The notes beneath the pieces are model-generated. The model did not search any database, was not told where the DNA came from, and saw nothing but the letters and a program-made list of their open reading frames with translations. The position numbers and the translations under genes are program-made. DNA of 64,000 bases from Acephala macrosclerotiorum (Eukaryota; Ascomycota; Leotiomycetes; Helotiales; Mollisiaceae). Below, in pieces: positions 11,619-23,507 of the stretch. Positions within the stretch are counted from its first letter, which is position 1, and each line of letters opens with the position of its first letter. The DNA lies in NCBI GenBank assembly GCA_014904845.1, contig MU119255.1:186001-250000 (forward strand), given 5' to 3'.

Positions 11619-12207
11619 GCTACTCTTTAATACCCCAGTCCATATTTCACCTCTTTAGATACCCATCAAAAGCCACTATCTTCTGCCTCGCTGTATATTA
11701 AGCATACCTTCAGTTTCGACTGATCCTGAGCAACGCTCATCACATTTTCTTGTCATCACCTTCATCTGGCGTTGGGATACGCCATCATACCCCCTGAATC
11801 ACAGAGGATCTCTAGCCTACATTTTCGGCAGTGACCTGATCAGAGGCTTTTAGTCGTGGAGGAGTTTTGCAGAAGACATGCTGCCATAGGTCGAGGGTGG
11901 GGAAACATTGTGTACATTTACGATCCAACGAACAAGGATTTCAAAAGATACAAGCATTGGAGATGTGGTGATGTGATGCTTATACTATGTATGAGTTGAA
12001 ATAATATGATTGTAATGCCCGATTTCGTGGAGATTAATTTTTTGCCCGTTCATGATTCCTACTGTTACTGACCATCCCTTTCATCCATTCCAAGACATCC
12101 AATAGGCCGAGGGCCTTGCTCGCTCGAAGTTTTCATCCCAACTTTAATCCTACTTAGCGGTCGGCGCACGGTAAGATTAATGCCCGTTGCTATTTTTGAC
12201 TTTTGGC
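11619..12207. other. MSB2 3' region and chitin synthase promoter
   Basis: Intergenic DNA between two plus-strand genes. It should contain the MSB2 3' UTR and the promoter and leader of the chitin synthase. No motif stands out, and no terminator-like structure is expected for a eukaryotic gene. Confidence 0.5.
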
Positions 12208-12414
12208 ATGGCAACGCGCCAACCGAAGAAAACACACGAAAGTAAACACAAATCAGAGCTCAAGCCAAAAGCATCACAATACACTTGTTCATGCACAATT
12301 GTCTCCTACGCAGAACCCTCATCTCCAAAAAAAAAATCCAATCCGAACGATCTATCCTCAATTCATCCAATATTTACGAAGCAAACGAGAGCCCGTGCAA
12401 TGTCATCGGAGTAA
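12208..12414 (+). promoter_or_regulatory. Upstream ORF in chitin synthase leader
   Basis: An ATG frame of 68 codons ends 58 nt before the chosen chitin synthase ATG, in a different frame. It is lysine- and serine-rich and resembles no protein family. If the transcript starts upstream of 12208, this uORF would reduce initiation at the main start. The transcript start is not known from sequence. Confidence 0.35.
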
Positions 12415-12472
12415 ACACATTCTTCAACGACCGCTAGGCGCATTCCTCGTCGCATCATTCATCGCATTCACG

Positions 12473-15400
12473 ATGGACAGCCCAAATACCCCAGGTTTAC
12501 CTCCTATGTATACGGAATCACCGTCATACAGCGACGAGAACAGTTCCACACCTACAGGCCAAACTAGCAATGGATCGCATATCCGTTTGTTGACTTCAGT
12601 CGACGAGCCGGAGAGTCGACTGTACGTACCGCAAGTCTCAATACCAATGCCACTTCCGTTGAAAGTCCATTTGAAGGATGCTCAGATGTCGACACCACAA
12701 CATCTCTTATCTCTCAAGGAGGAGGAGGAGGCCATCTCGATCTGCAAGCTGCAGAAGTCTTTGGAAGAAGACATTACGCGCTTGCTTCCCAAGATTCCCG
12801 ATGGACCTTCGCGCAGAAAATCAGTCCGAGCAATCAAAAATCCTGTCAAATCTCCCTTGTCCAAACTTGAGCAAAAGTTAAATGACAGGTCACGCTTACA
12901 CAATAGTCCTCATAGACCCTATACTCCACGCAGATCATACCAGCCATCCGTATCCTCAATACACTCTCCACCAGCATCTGTTATCGATACTGCGCCAGAC
13001 ATGCCGCCCACAGAAGCCTCATATTCCGCATACTCCCCAAGCGGACGGGCATCTCCTGCGCGATCATGGACTCCTTCACGTGCATCCTCAGAATATAATC
13101 GCGTACCACCTCCGAACCTACAATTCGAGCCAGTAGATCTTGATGGCGAACCAAGGCCCGGCACACCGTCGTCGAGATATGGTGGAAGCCCGAGACGTCC
13201 CTTACCACCCGCGCCTCTCTTCTCGGGACCTGGTGCAGCTGCACGAAACTCCGTCTTTGCAGATGATGCTACAATATCAATCCCTCTCGAAAACGACATA
13301 GGAGATGGCGACGATGTGTTTGGACCTACAAAATCTGAAGTGAGGCACGGCTTAAAGACGAGAGAGTCATACATGTCAAATGATACCCTAACAGATGAAA
13401 CCTCGGAAGATTACGAACATTATGGACCAGCACCAGACGGAAAGCAAGAGAGACGAGGGGCTCGGCAAGCGCAGATGGCCAAGAAGGAAGTCAAGCTGAT
13501 CAACGGAGAGCTTATCCTCGAGTGTAAAATTCCCACAATTCTATACAGTTTCTTACCCCGGAGAGATCAAGTCGAGTTCACGCATATGCGATATACGGCT
13601 GTTACTTGTGATCCAGATGACTTTGTAGCGAAAGGATACAAGTTGCGTCAAAATATTGGAACAACGGCAAGAGAGACGGAGTTATTCATCTGTATCACGA
13701 TGTACAATGAGAACGAGATCGACTTTACAAGAACCATGCACGCGGTCATGAAGAATATCTCACATTTCTGCTCTCGTTCGAAATCCAGGACTTGGGGAGA
13801 CAATGGTTGGCAGAAGATTGTCGTTTGCATTGTTGCTGATGGAAGAACAAGGGTTCATCCTCGAACTCTGGACGCGCTCGCAGCCACAGGCGTCTATCAG
13901 GACGGAATTGCTAAGAACTTGGTCAACCAGAAAGAAGTGCAGGCCCACGTCTACGAATATACCACTCAAGTTTCTCTGGACTCGGATCTAAAATTCAAGG
14001 GTGCAGAGAAAGGAATCGTCCCTTGTCAGATGATTTTCTGCATGAAGGAGAAGAACGCAAAGAAACTGAACTCGCATCGTTGGTTCTTTAACGCCTTCGG
14101 ACGAGCCTTAACGCCAAACATCTGTATTCTTCTCGACGTTGGGACGAAACCAGGAGGAAACTCGTTGTACCACTTATGGAAAGCATTCGACACAGATTCC
14201 AATGTAGCAGGTGCTTGCGGTGAGATCAAGGCTATGAAGGGCAAGTGGGGAACTGGTCTTCTCAATCCCCTGGTTGCGTCTCAAAATTTCGAGTACAAGA
14301 TGTCCAATATTCTGGACAAGCCGCTAGAGTCGGTCTTCGGGTATATCACTGTGTTGCCTGGAGCATTGAGCGCTTACAGATATCATGCTCTGCAAAATGA
14401 TCATACCGGTCACGGGCCTCTCAGTCAATACTTCAAGGGAGAGACTCTGCATGGTCAAAATGCAGATGTTTTCACTGCCAACATGTACTTAGCTGAGGAT
14501 CGTATCCTCTGCTGGGAGCTTGTGGCAAAGAGAGATGAAAAATGGGTTCTGAAATATGTGAAGAGTTGTACTGGAGAGACCGATGTGCCAGGTATGTGAT
14601 CATGGCCATTTTACTAGCCCTTACTAACACTACTCAGATGCCGTTCCCGAGTTTGTATCCCAGCGTAGGAGATGGCTTAACGGTGCCTTCTTCGCAGCAG
14701 TGTATTCGCTCGTTCATTTTAAACAGATCTGGCGGACGGATCACACAATAGGCCGAAAAATCCTCCTTCACATCGAATTCGTCTATCAGTTCATCCAACT
14801 CATGTTCACCTACTTCTCTCTCGCCAACTTCTACCTGACCTTCTACTTCATCGCAGGCTCTCTCTCCGAAAAAAATGTCGACCCTTTCGGCCACGGCTTG
14901 GGAGAAATATTCTTTGTAATACTGCGATATATCTGTATCCTGTTGATCTGCACGCAATTCATCCTCTCCATGGGTAACCGACCTCAAGGTGCCAAGAAAC
15001 TCTACCTAGCCTCCATGATAATCTACGCCATCATCATGGCCTACACCGTCTTCGCCGCCCTCTACATCATCATCCACCAAGTAACATCCAAAGATTCCCA
15101 AGTCAAACTCGGCAACAACATGTTTACCAACCTAATCGTCTCCACTTGCTCCACCGTCGGCCTCTACTTCCTAATGTCCTTCCTCTACCTCGACCCCTGG
15201 CACATGTTCACCTCCGCAGCCCAGTACTTCTTGTTACTCCCTAGCTACATCTGTACCCTACAAGTTTACGCCTTCTGCAACACCCACGATATCTCTTGGG
15301 GAACGAAAGGTGATAATGTCATCCATACAGATTTAGGCGCAGCAATGGGTCACGGGAAAGGCACAACCGTCGAACTCGAAATGCCGTCCGAACAACTAGA

Positions 15401-15824
15401 CATCGATTCCGGGTACGACGAAGCCCTTCGCAATCTACGAGATAGAATCGAAGTCCCTCCCCCCACAGTCTCAGAATCTCAGCAACAAGAAGATTACTAC
15501 AAATCCGTTCGCACGTACATGGTTCTCTGCTGGCTCATATCCAATGCTATCCTAGCAATGGCGGTTAGTGAAGCGTATGGACAGACGGCTGTGGGGAGTA
15601 ATTTTTACCTCAGTTTGATTCTTTGGTCGGTGGCTAGTTTGGCTTTCTTTAGAGCGATTGGAAGTTCTGCATTTGGCGTTATTAATGCGGTGGAGGCGGT
15701 TGTGGAGGGGAGGATGAAGTTCAGTATGAAGGCGCCGAAGTGGATGGGGAACTTTGGGGAGAAGTTTAGTGAGAAATGGTCAGATGCTACTAGTAGTATT
15801 GGGAAGAGTGTTTCTGGGAGGTGA
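12473..15824 (+). CDS. Chitin synthase (division 1, class I/II-like)
   Basis: Two exons (12473-14591 and 14638-15824) flank a 46-nt intron with a perfect TACTAAC branch site, giving 1101 residues. The ATG at 12473 is the first in frame. Residues 1 to about 320 are proline/serine-rich and probably disordered. The catalytic core follows: [77 protein letters not shown] and [11 protein letters not shown]. The QRRRW signature lies just after the intron, then WLNGAFF and about six or seven membrane helices. The enzyme polymerises UDP-GlcNAc into chitin at the plasma membrane. The core is of the short division 1 type, without myosin or cytochrome b5 domains. The C-terminal segment [14 protein letters not shown] fits class I or II better than III in my judgement, but an alignment would be needed to fix the class. 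Confidence 0.92.
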
Positions 15825-16252
15825 TGAGTTTGGCTGTTGTGCTGAGGTGTTTGAGATGTCTGTCTGGTTCTTGTAACTTGGGCCTCGAGGAAGCGAGGGG
15901 GCAAGCCAAGATTTTGGTTGGCGGGATCAATGAATGAGTGATGGTCAAGGGACGATGGCTAGATGGGATGGTAAGCAATGATGGGACGACGGTGTAATGT
16001 GGTGTTCAATTATCGTCTGGTGGCAATCTGATCGGCTTCTTCTGGATCTTCCGGTCCAATATTTGGGAGGTTTTGGCCTTATCTGGGAAGGAATGGAAAT
16101 GTCGGCGTTCATGTATAGTATTAGAAGCTCAATAGTTTCTGTCTGGGTATCGGGATTTTGAATTCAAATTCAAATTCAAGATTTGTGAAAGCTGCATTCA
16201 TTTTCAACGTCCGTATTTCCTTCTACTTTGAGAGTGGCTTGAAGATAGAAAG
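15825..16252. other. Convergent intergenic region
   Basis: Sequence between the 3' ends of the plus-strand chitin synthase and the minus-strand oxygenase. It probably holds both 3' UTRs. Nothing else was seen. Confidence 0.5.
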
Positions 16253-17479
16253 TCAGTAATCCTGCCACGTCCAAACATTCAACCCCATCTTCTCCCCGCT
16301 CGTTACGGGTAGGCCTGCATGCAGCGTACTGGGCATTCCTTCACCTTTCTCATCTGTATTTCTCCACTACTTTTATGTCAGCCTCTTTCCTTTCCCCGCC
16401 TTTTCCTTCCTCCCATCTTTCCATTTCATCTCTTAGGTACTTTAGAAGACTCACAAAAACCGCATTCCCAGTGATAGGTTTGAAAGTCACACCCTCACTA
16501 TACGGCCTATCGCAATCGATGAACTCGCACCATTCGTTCTCTCTTCCGCCTCGGATGATTCCTTGGGCTTGCGAGGAGGAGGGTGGGGAGGAAGGGTGGT
16601 GGGAGGAAGGGTGGTGGGAAGAGGGAGGTTGGAGGCGAAGGCGGGGGAAGTTCGTTCCTCCTCCGGTGCAGTTGGCGGAGATGTAGACGAAGAAGGTGCT
16701 CTCTATGTTGCCGGTTAGGGAGGGGTGGGGGAGGAACCACTTTTTGAGGTCATGTCAGTCTTTCTTTCTTTCTTTCTTTCTTTCTTGCTTGAGTTTTGTT
16801 TGAGTTGATGTTGCGTGAGGAGAGGAGATAGGTTGAAGGCTTAGAAGTTTGAGGAGAGGGGGGAAGAAGTGGATGGAGTAGGGGAGAAAGAGGGGACGAA
16901 CGTCATAATGATCTTTATACTGCTTCCCTAACCCGTATTTCTGTACAACTAAAGGTTTGATCTTCTTCTCCTCTCCGTTATCTTTGCTGTAGAAATCAAA
17001 AGATCGAGCTCGTTTCTCTACCTCTCTCACGATAAGTGAGGGTGGCAAAGTGGCAGTTAAAGAAGAGCGGTACGTGGTGTCGTGGGAGAGGGTTCCGTCG
17101 TCGGAATAGAGGGGTGAGGGGCGGAAATTGTCGTTGCTGTATAGTTTTAGTTGTGTTTACGAAAGAAGATGTTTGAAGGTGTGAGAGAAAGGAGGAGAAG
17201 AGGGGTAGAGGAGGGAAGAAGGTACCTGAGAGCAACGAGCTGTGTGGCTTCGAGTGGGGTGATGAAGTTTGTGATGTAGATTACTAGGGGGTTGGTGGAT
17301 AGGGTGTATGTCTTTGTTTCATATTTCTCATTGTCGACGATTGGCGGGGTAGAAGCTGGGCCTCTAAATGACGAGAGGAGTTCTTGGAGATGCTGCACGT
17401 GTGAGGGTAGGAGGAGGGGTAGGAGGCATAATGCTAGGATCAATGTGGAGGGAATGAGGATTCGGGTCGGCAATCCCAT
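16253..17479 (-). CDS. Prolyl 4-hydroxylase-like 2OG-Fe(II) oxygenase
   Basis: Four exons join cleanly on the minus strand: 17479-17226, 17136-16902, 16739-16455 and 16366-16253, giving 295 residues. An N-terminal hydrophobic segment (LILALCLLPLLLPSHV) suggests a type II membrane anchor. The catalytic fold shows YGLGKQYKDHYD, which carries the iron-binding HxD, then STFFVYISANCTGGGTNFP, a CEFIDCD loop and VTFKPITGNAVF. The last exon carries the distal histidine and the 2-oxoglutarate lysine in STLHAGLPVTSGEKMGLNVW. These match prolyl-4-hydroxylase alpha-subunit-like enzymes, which hydroxylate proline in proteins in the secretory pathway. An HHPSS-rich insert (around 16580-16640) lies in a variable loop and comes from a short GGTGGGAGGAAG-type DNA repeat. 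The intron before it carries a TTTC microsatellite. The substrate is unknown. Confidence 0.85.
16758..16785. repeat. Tetranucleotide microsatellite (TTTC)n
   Basis: About seven consecutive TTTC units (AAAG on the coding strand) lie within intron 2 of the oxygenase gene. It is a simple repeat, likely length-variable between strains. Confidence 0.85.
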
Positions 17480-17822
17480 CTTGTGAGTCCTAGGTGCTTT
17501 GTTACAAGCAGAAGGAAGGCATTTGATAAGATAATGCAAGAGTTGAAGTTGTGGATTCGAATCGGGGATAACCCTTCGCTTGTACCCCTGACGTGAAGGT
17601 CCGCTTGCTGCCGCGTAACCATGACACACGTGCTCGTGCTGCAGGTTCTTACTTGGCAATGCTTGTCTGCTCACTCATCAACCTTTTCTGGATGTCGAAT
17701 GATGTCTCTAGATGGCCGGAGACGATGCTTTTGAGTCGAGTTGAGTTTAGTTGAGGTGGTAACGTCGTTGTGCTTCACAGCAGGGCGTTTTTGCTATTTT
17801 CTTTTGTGGGTTGAAGCTAATT
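17480..17822. other. Divergent promoter region
   Basis: 343 bp separate the start codons of the minus-strand oxygenase and the plus-strand PDI-like gene. Both products are predicted to act in the secretory pathway, so a shared promoter is plausible. I could not identify an unfolded-protein-response element with confidence. Confidence 0.4.
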
Positions 17823-19256
17823 ATGGCAAGATGGAGGTTGAGTTTCGTCGTTGCGGCTCTTGTTCTCTGCTCGACTGCTCTGGGCAAAGTGATTCAATTG
17901 AGCAAGGGCAACTTTGAGAATCATGTAAAGAGGACTGAATTCTTGGTGGTTTCTTGTGAGTTCCTAGATTCGAGACCCCCAACGACGGTCACGTGTTGCT
18001 TAAAGCGCTGACTCTCCCGCCTCTTCAGTCTGCATGGTAAGGACAATTGAAACCAAGTTCCCAAGCTTTACTGACCGCTATGCTATCTACTAGCCATGGT
18101 AGTAAGTGTCTTTCGGTTCGCTATGCTCCGATCTTAGAACTGACTACGTTAGTGAACCATGTCAAGCCCTGACCCCAGAGCTCGAAGCCGCAGCGGAAGT
18201 CTTAAGCAGTAGGAATATCTTCATATCCACAATAGACTGTGACAAAGATGTCGAGATATGCAGCGAACATGACATCCAGTCCTACCCGACTATCAGGATA
18301 TTCCATACGCCGTACAGAGCTCCGACCAGATACAGAGGGAAACAGAAGGCTAGAGAGTACATATTCCCTTCTTTTCCTTGACCAAGAGCTGACTTGAAAC
18401 AGCATTGCTTCCCATATGATAAAGCAAGTCCTACCACCAATCTCAGAAATCGACGCTACAAACCTAGAAGAGTTCAAATATCTAGATACCCCACTCCTCA
18501 TTGCCCACTTCGACGCCGACGACAAAATCACCTTCCAAACCTTCCTCCAAGTCGCCGAATCACCACTCCACGATAGCTTCCTATTCGGAACTTCAATAGC
18601 AGAGTCACTATTCCAAACTGAGGTGCTGGAGAGGCAGTACATCGAGCTTTGGAATCCAGTGGATGAAGTACCTGCTGTGTATTATGGCAATTTTGATGTC
18701 GAGAGTGTTATTAGGTTCGCAGAAGATGCGATTGCGAGCCCGTTGATACCGAAATTTGGGATGCAGAAGTTTGCGGAATATGCTCAAGTATGCTTTGTTC
18801 CTCCCTCCTCCCTTCTCTTCCTTCCCCATAACGAAATCTAACGAGATCTAGTCCGGGCTCCCACTAGCCCTCATCTTCGCCCTCACCCAATCCGAGCGCA
18901 CTAGTCTATCCAAAGCTTTAAAAGGCATAGCGGTGAACAACAAAAGAGCGATCAATTTTGTAACCGTAGACGCAGTGAAACTACCCTTCCTAGCAGAGCC
19001 ACTTGGATTGGATGGAAAGACATACCCAGCCTTCGTAGTGCATGATATTGAAAACGATGAGACTTTTGTTTTTGATCAAGGGAAAGATATCACGGCCAAG
19101 GGCGTTGAGGAGTTTCTAGATGGTTTTTGGAAGCAGGGAAGGAAGGGAGGAGAGGCGAAGGAGACGGGTATGAAGGTGAGTTTTGATATTTTGTGGTGGG
19201 TTTGAAAAGTGTGAGTGCTGATTTGGATTTAGAGCGATAGCCATGATGAGCTGTGA
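17823..19256 (+). CDS. ER thioredoxin/PDI-like protein with HDEL signal
   Basis: Seven exons give 361 residues: 17823-17955, 18029-18036, 18094-18101, 18153-18356, 18403-18787, 18852-19175 and 19233-19256. A signal peptide (LSFVVAALVLCSTALG) is followed by a thioredoxin fold: LSKGNFENHVKRTEFLVVS, FCMPWYEPCQALTPELEAA, ISTIDCDKDVEIC and IQSYPTIRIF with the cis-proline. Later domains resemble redox-inactive PDI domains. The last exon is 24 nt and encodes SDSHDEL, an ER retrieval signal. Two consecutive exons of only 8 nt encode the active-site approach, and phases agree throughout. With the strong GTAAGT donor the active site reads W-Y-E-P-C, lacking the first CxxC cysteine. A weaker donor 3 nt upstream would give P-C-E-P-C. 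The protein is therefore either a one-cysteine PDI relative or uses an unusual splice site. Confidence 0.8.
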
Positions 19257-19921
19257 TTGGGAATGGCTTCGCTGTTTGAGAGGATATTGGGATATTGGTC
19301 GTTATCGTGTGGAAACTTTCGCTTTCCTCCTTGCTAGGAGGGTAAATCGAGACCACAAAACCCTTTCTCAAACATTATCAAATTCTGAGGCTCGTGCTCT
19401 GAGCTGTAGCTTCAATCTTGTTCCGCTAGGGAGAGGATGGAAAGGTTCCATCGCCCAAACCCCGCTCCTTCCTCACGGCCTGAATGTCTGTCAGCGTCTC
19501 AGTGCCCGACTGTACCTAGCATACAATTCAATTTTCGCCGCGTGGGACATTAATTGAAATTCTTGAGAAAAGACATTTAGGCAGTAAGAAATATAGGCTT
19601 GGGAATAAACAGTGGAGGAATATGTATCGATGGTAAGAAATGAAATTTCTCGCGATAGCTGCCAATTTGTTGCAAGCATGCACGAGCAGTATTGTGAATA
19701 GCTCAGAGCACATTGTTCCTCGCTGGAGAGATCACCAGCAACAACAGAATTCTGCTTGGGTCATAGAGCCTGCTTGAACCTCCCAGGGCGAGTGGGTCAT
19801 GAGGCTAGACATATGCAAATGGTCAGTCCAGAACACTAAGATAATTATATCATTGCCTAGAAGACCGATCTTCGGGTCACCTCTTGATACACCCAAACGC
19901 CAAGTATGTATTTTTCATTTA
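19257..19921. other. Convergent intergenic region
   Basis: 665 bp between the 3' ends of the PDI-like gene and EMC4. Only short overlapping frames without family resemblance are present. Presumably it holds the 3' UTRs. Confidence 0.5.
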
Positions 19922-20572
19922 TTAGAACGCTGGTATAGCCACTTCCCTCGGAGTTCTCGCCGTCTCCCAAGCCAACCAATCCGACCTCGTAGTCCTATCC
20001 ATCATTAGCACAATATTCTCTCACAATACCTCAATGTACTCACGGTAACAGTCCCATCTGATTAACCTTCCATACCCCCAACGCTAACGCCAAAACCTGC
20101 ATCGCAACATAAACCGCCTTCACCATAAGCAGTTTATCCCTCGTACCCTCCGTCTCAAACCTCTCAAATGCCTGCTGTGTAGCCATCAAGCCCATGACCG
20201 GATTCTTGAACGCCATAACCACCATCATGATACTGAAAATCTGCAGGGAGTTTCCGGACATGTACATCATTATTGCGGTCATCGGGAGCTGCTTGACTGG
20301 AGCTAGGGCCACTTCCCAGGCTTTCTTCAGCTTGAGGACGTCCATTTCGTGGGTCGTTGGAGGGGCTCGGACGGCGGCCTTGGAGGATGTCTGCTGTTTC
20401 TGTAGACATGTTAGTGAAGGTCTACTGGGAGAGCTGTGATGCTTGCCTTGCTGCCACTGGATGTCGCTGGGTATCCTGGGGGGTCTGGGATCCCGCTATT
20501 CTTTTGCTTCGACGCAGGTGGAGAGTTGAGGTCCAGGACCCATTGCGGAGGGGGTGGTGGAGCCGTAGCCAT
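19922..20572 (-). CDS. EMC4: ER membrane protein complex subunit 4
   Basis: Three minus-strand exons (20572-20447, 20399-20044, 19994-19922) give 184 residues, the usual EMC4 size. The proline-rich N-terminus (PPPPPQWVLDLNSPPASKQK) faces the cytosol. The conserved core reads LKLKKAWEVALAPVKQLPMT, MYMSGNSLQIFSIMMVVMAF, a second hydrophobic stretch and KVNQMGLLP|TTRSDWLAWE. EMC4 belongs to the EMC insertase, which places tail-anchored and multi-span proteins in the ER membrane. The first intron uses a GC donor (AAG|GCAAGC) with a TACAG acceptor. The second has a GTGAGT donor; if it were left unspliced the protein would stop after GLLP, so the intron is needed to recover the family-typical C-terminus. 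Confidence 0.88.
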
Positions 20573-20984
20573 CTCTGCGGTTTGTAGATGTGTAGTGAGT
20601 TGTCGTACAATTAAATCGCGACGTTGTTCTCGATGTCGTCGACATGCGGGTCCGTAGCGCGCTTCGCTCGTGCTTCCTAGTCAGCAATCCCGGGCCTGCC
20701 AGTACGTCCCCTATTGGACCTCGAAGCTCTTCAACCACGTCCCTCAAACTCGCAAAACATTTCACGATTCTCACGATACACTCCTACGACACCGAATTTA
20801 TGGATCTCAACCTGTGCCACTGTCAAAACCCTTGTTGGAGGTAGAGCGGTGGTCCATGTGACGGCTGCACTTGCCAACCTGGCAAAGACTGATAGATTCG
20901 AGCTCCCGTTGGTCGAAGATTACAGAGGGGTAAGGGCAGGTATACACACAAGACTGTCCCGATTGAGACCAAGCTCTCCTCACC
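20573..20984. promoter_or_regulatory. Shared divergent promoter of EMC4 and AP-1 beta
   Basis: 412 bp lie between the two start codons. It is the only room for both promoters, so the two secretory-pathway genes may be co-regulated. No specific binding site could be named. Confidence 0.45.
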
Positions 20985-23507
20985 ATGAGTTCAGGCGGGG
21001 GAGATGCGAAGCTCTTTGCTAGAGTACGTACCGTCCCATCCAGTCCACTTCTCTATTGCTGCCGTTCTGCGACGCATTGTCTGGCATTTTTTGAGCTGCC
21101 ACAAGTCCCTATACTTCTCGAAAGCATGCGCCAGGAGCAAAGCGATCGTCCTAAAAGTGTAGCTTGGCTAGCTGGGCTCACGCGATCGTGCTAAACGTTC
21201 TCTTCTGCGATGTTTCTTGCTCATTATGTTCCGCCGCCGGGCCCGGGCTCACCTTATTATCGTACTCCACAGGGCAAAGTTGCGGAATTACGACTCGAGT
21301 TGAATAGTGGTGGGAAGAAGGACAAGAACCATGCGGCGAAGAAGATTGCGTTGAAGAAGATTGTGGCGAACATGACGATGAGCAATAACGATATGGTGGC
21401 TTTGTTCCCGGATATTGTGAGCTGTATGGAGATACAAAGCTTGGAGATCAAGAAGATGTGGGTGCTGCTGGCTGTGTCTGATGGAGGAATGGTGTTGACG
21501 GCGATAGGTGCTTTCTGTTCCTTGTGAACTATGCTCGCATGAAGCCGGATGTTGCTCTGAAGGCTTTACCTACTCTACAGCAGGTATGCACACCCCTCTA
21601 ATATCTGCAAGCACGATTCTAACAAATTTATTAGGATATGAACGATTCGAATCCCCTGGTCAGAGCCCTTGCCTTACGAACAATGTCATATATACATGTT
21701 AGAGAGTTTGTCGAAGCTACAGTCCCTCCTACGAAACAGCTGCTGCGAGACTCGGATCCTTATGTACGAAAAACGGCGGCGTTCTGTGTTGCAAAATTGT
21801 ACGACCACGACAGACAATTGGTCGAGAACTCGGACCTCATAGATAGACTAAATTCGATGTTGAGAGACGACAACCCTACAGTTGTAGCCAGTGCTCTGGC
21901 AAGTTTGATGGATATCTGGGAAAGGAGCGATGCTATCAAGCTTACCATCGATTATGGCAATGCATCGAAGATGGTGCAGATATTGCCAGATTGCTCTGAG
22001 TACGTTTCCTTGACAGGATGGAGGCAAGCCACTGCTAACAAGATCTAGATGGGGCCAAACATACATTCTCGAGGCATTAATGTCCTACGTCCCACAAGAG
22101 TCCTCGGAAGCTCTATTGCTTGCGGAACGAATATCACCCCGACTATCACATTCGAACTCCTCTGTGGTCCTCACCTGCATAAGAGTAATCCTCTACCTAA
22201 TGAACTACATCGCAGATCAAAAGCAAATCTCGTTATTATGCCGGAAATTGTCCCCTCCGTTGGTCACTCTTCTAGCGAAAGGGCCCGAAGTACAATATTT
22301 GGCCTTACGGAACGCATTGCTGATATTACAGCGACGGCCAGAGGTTCTTCGCAACGATATCAGAGTGTTCTTTTGCAAATATAACGACCCAATCTATGTC
22401 AAGGTCACGAAGCTAGAGTTGATCTTCATGTTAGCAAGCGAACACAATATCGAGGAAGTCCTAACGGAGCTGCGAGAATATGCGACCGAGATTGATGTAC
22501 ACTTCGTGCGAAAGTCTGTCCGAGCAATTGGAAAACTGGCCATCAAGATTGAGCCAGCTGCGAAACGATGCATCAACACACTCCTCGAGCTCGTGGCGAC
22601 AAAGGTCACATATATTGTCCAGGAAGCGACCGTGGTGATTCGGAACATCTTCCGGAAGTACCCAAACCAGTATGAATCCATCATCTCCACACTTTGCGAA
22701 AATCTCGACTCTCTGGATGAGCCGGAGGCCAAGGCTGCGATGATTTGGGTCATTGGCCAGTACGCATCTCGAATCGAGAACTCAGATGTGCTACTTGAAG
22801 ATTTCCTCTACTCGTTTGCAGACGAGCCTGTCGAAGTCCAGCTTGCGCTTCTGACAGCCACAGTGAAGTTGTTCATTCAGCGGCCGACGAAAGGGCAAGA
22901 GCTCGTTCCGAAAGTCCTCAAATGGGCTACTGAAGACACGGATAATCCAGATCTAAGAGACAGAGGCTATATGTACTGGCGACTTCTGTCATCAGACATG
23001 GCCACGGCAAAGTTGATAGTGATGGGCGAGAAGCCTCCCATCACAGCTGAATCCGAGAAATTGGACCCAGCAACCCTAGAAGAGATGTGTCTGAATGTCG
23101 GAACACTAGCAACAGTATACCTGAAACCAGTTCAGCAAGTCTTCCGATCTGCGCGGCCGAGGAAATTGGCAGACAGTCCAGCTCTCCAGAAGCACCTTCT
23201 CCCTATAGCCAATAGCCTCGATGCACAGAAGTCGTTATCCAGCCTTGGAATGGGTAGCCAGCCCGTACTTCGTCCAACGAATAACGGAGACCTGGCAGCA
23301 GCCGTCGATGCTGCAGACGCGTTTTTCGCCGGAGTCGGCAGCCAACAAATGGCCTCCATGCACATCAATGGCAACGATGAGGGCTTCGGCGGTAGTCCGA
23401 CTGCAGGGAGAGGAGAGATGCAATATGTGGTTAATCAAAATGCACCAGAGCAGGTGTATCAACCTGCTATGGGCGGTGGGACGAATGGGGATCTTCTTAT
23501 GCTTTGA
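20985..23507 (+). CDS. APL2: AP-1 adaptor complex beta subunit (beta-adaptin)
   Basis: Five exons (20985-21023, 21273-21457, 21508-21583, 21635-21999, 22049-23507) keep phase and give 707 residues. The alpha-solenoid trunk is typical of beta-adaptins: AELRLELNSGGKKDKNHAA, MVALFPDIVSCMEIQSLEIK, MCFLFLVNYARMKPDVAL, SNPLVRALALRTMSYIHV, RDSDPYVRKTAAFCVAKLYD, LYLMNYIADQKQ, ALRNALLILQRRPEVL and RDRGYMYWRLLSSD. A short hinge ends in NGDLLML. There is no large C-terminal ear, as is usual for fungal AP-1 beta. The protein packs with gamma-, mu- and sigma-adaptins on trans-Golgi and endosomal clathrin coats. The tiny first exon and 249-nt first intron are the least certain part: an ATG at 21210 could instead start a frame running directly into exon 2. 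Confidence 0.9.

Noticed and set aside
12187..12472. N-terminal extension of chitin synthase from the upstream in-frame stretch
   Set aside because: There is no in-frame ATG before 12473 and the extension is unlike chitin synthases.
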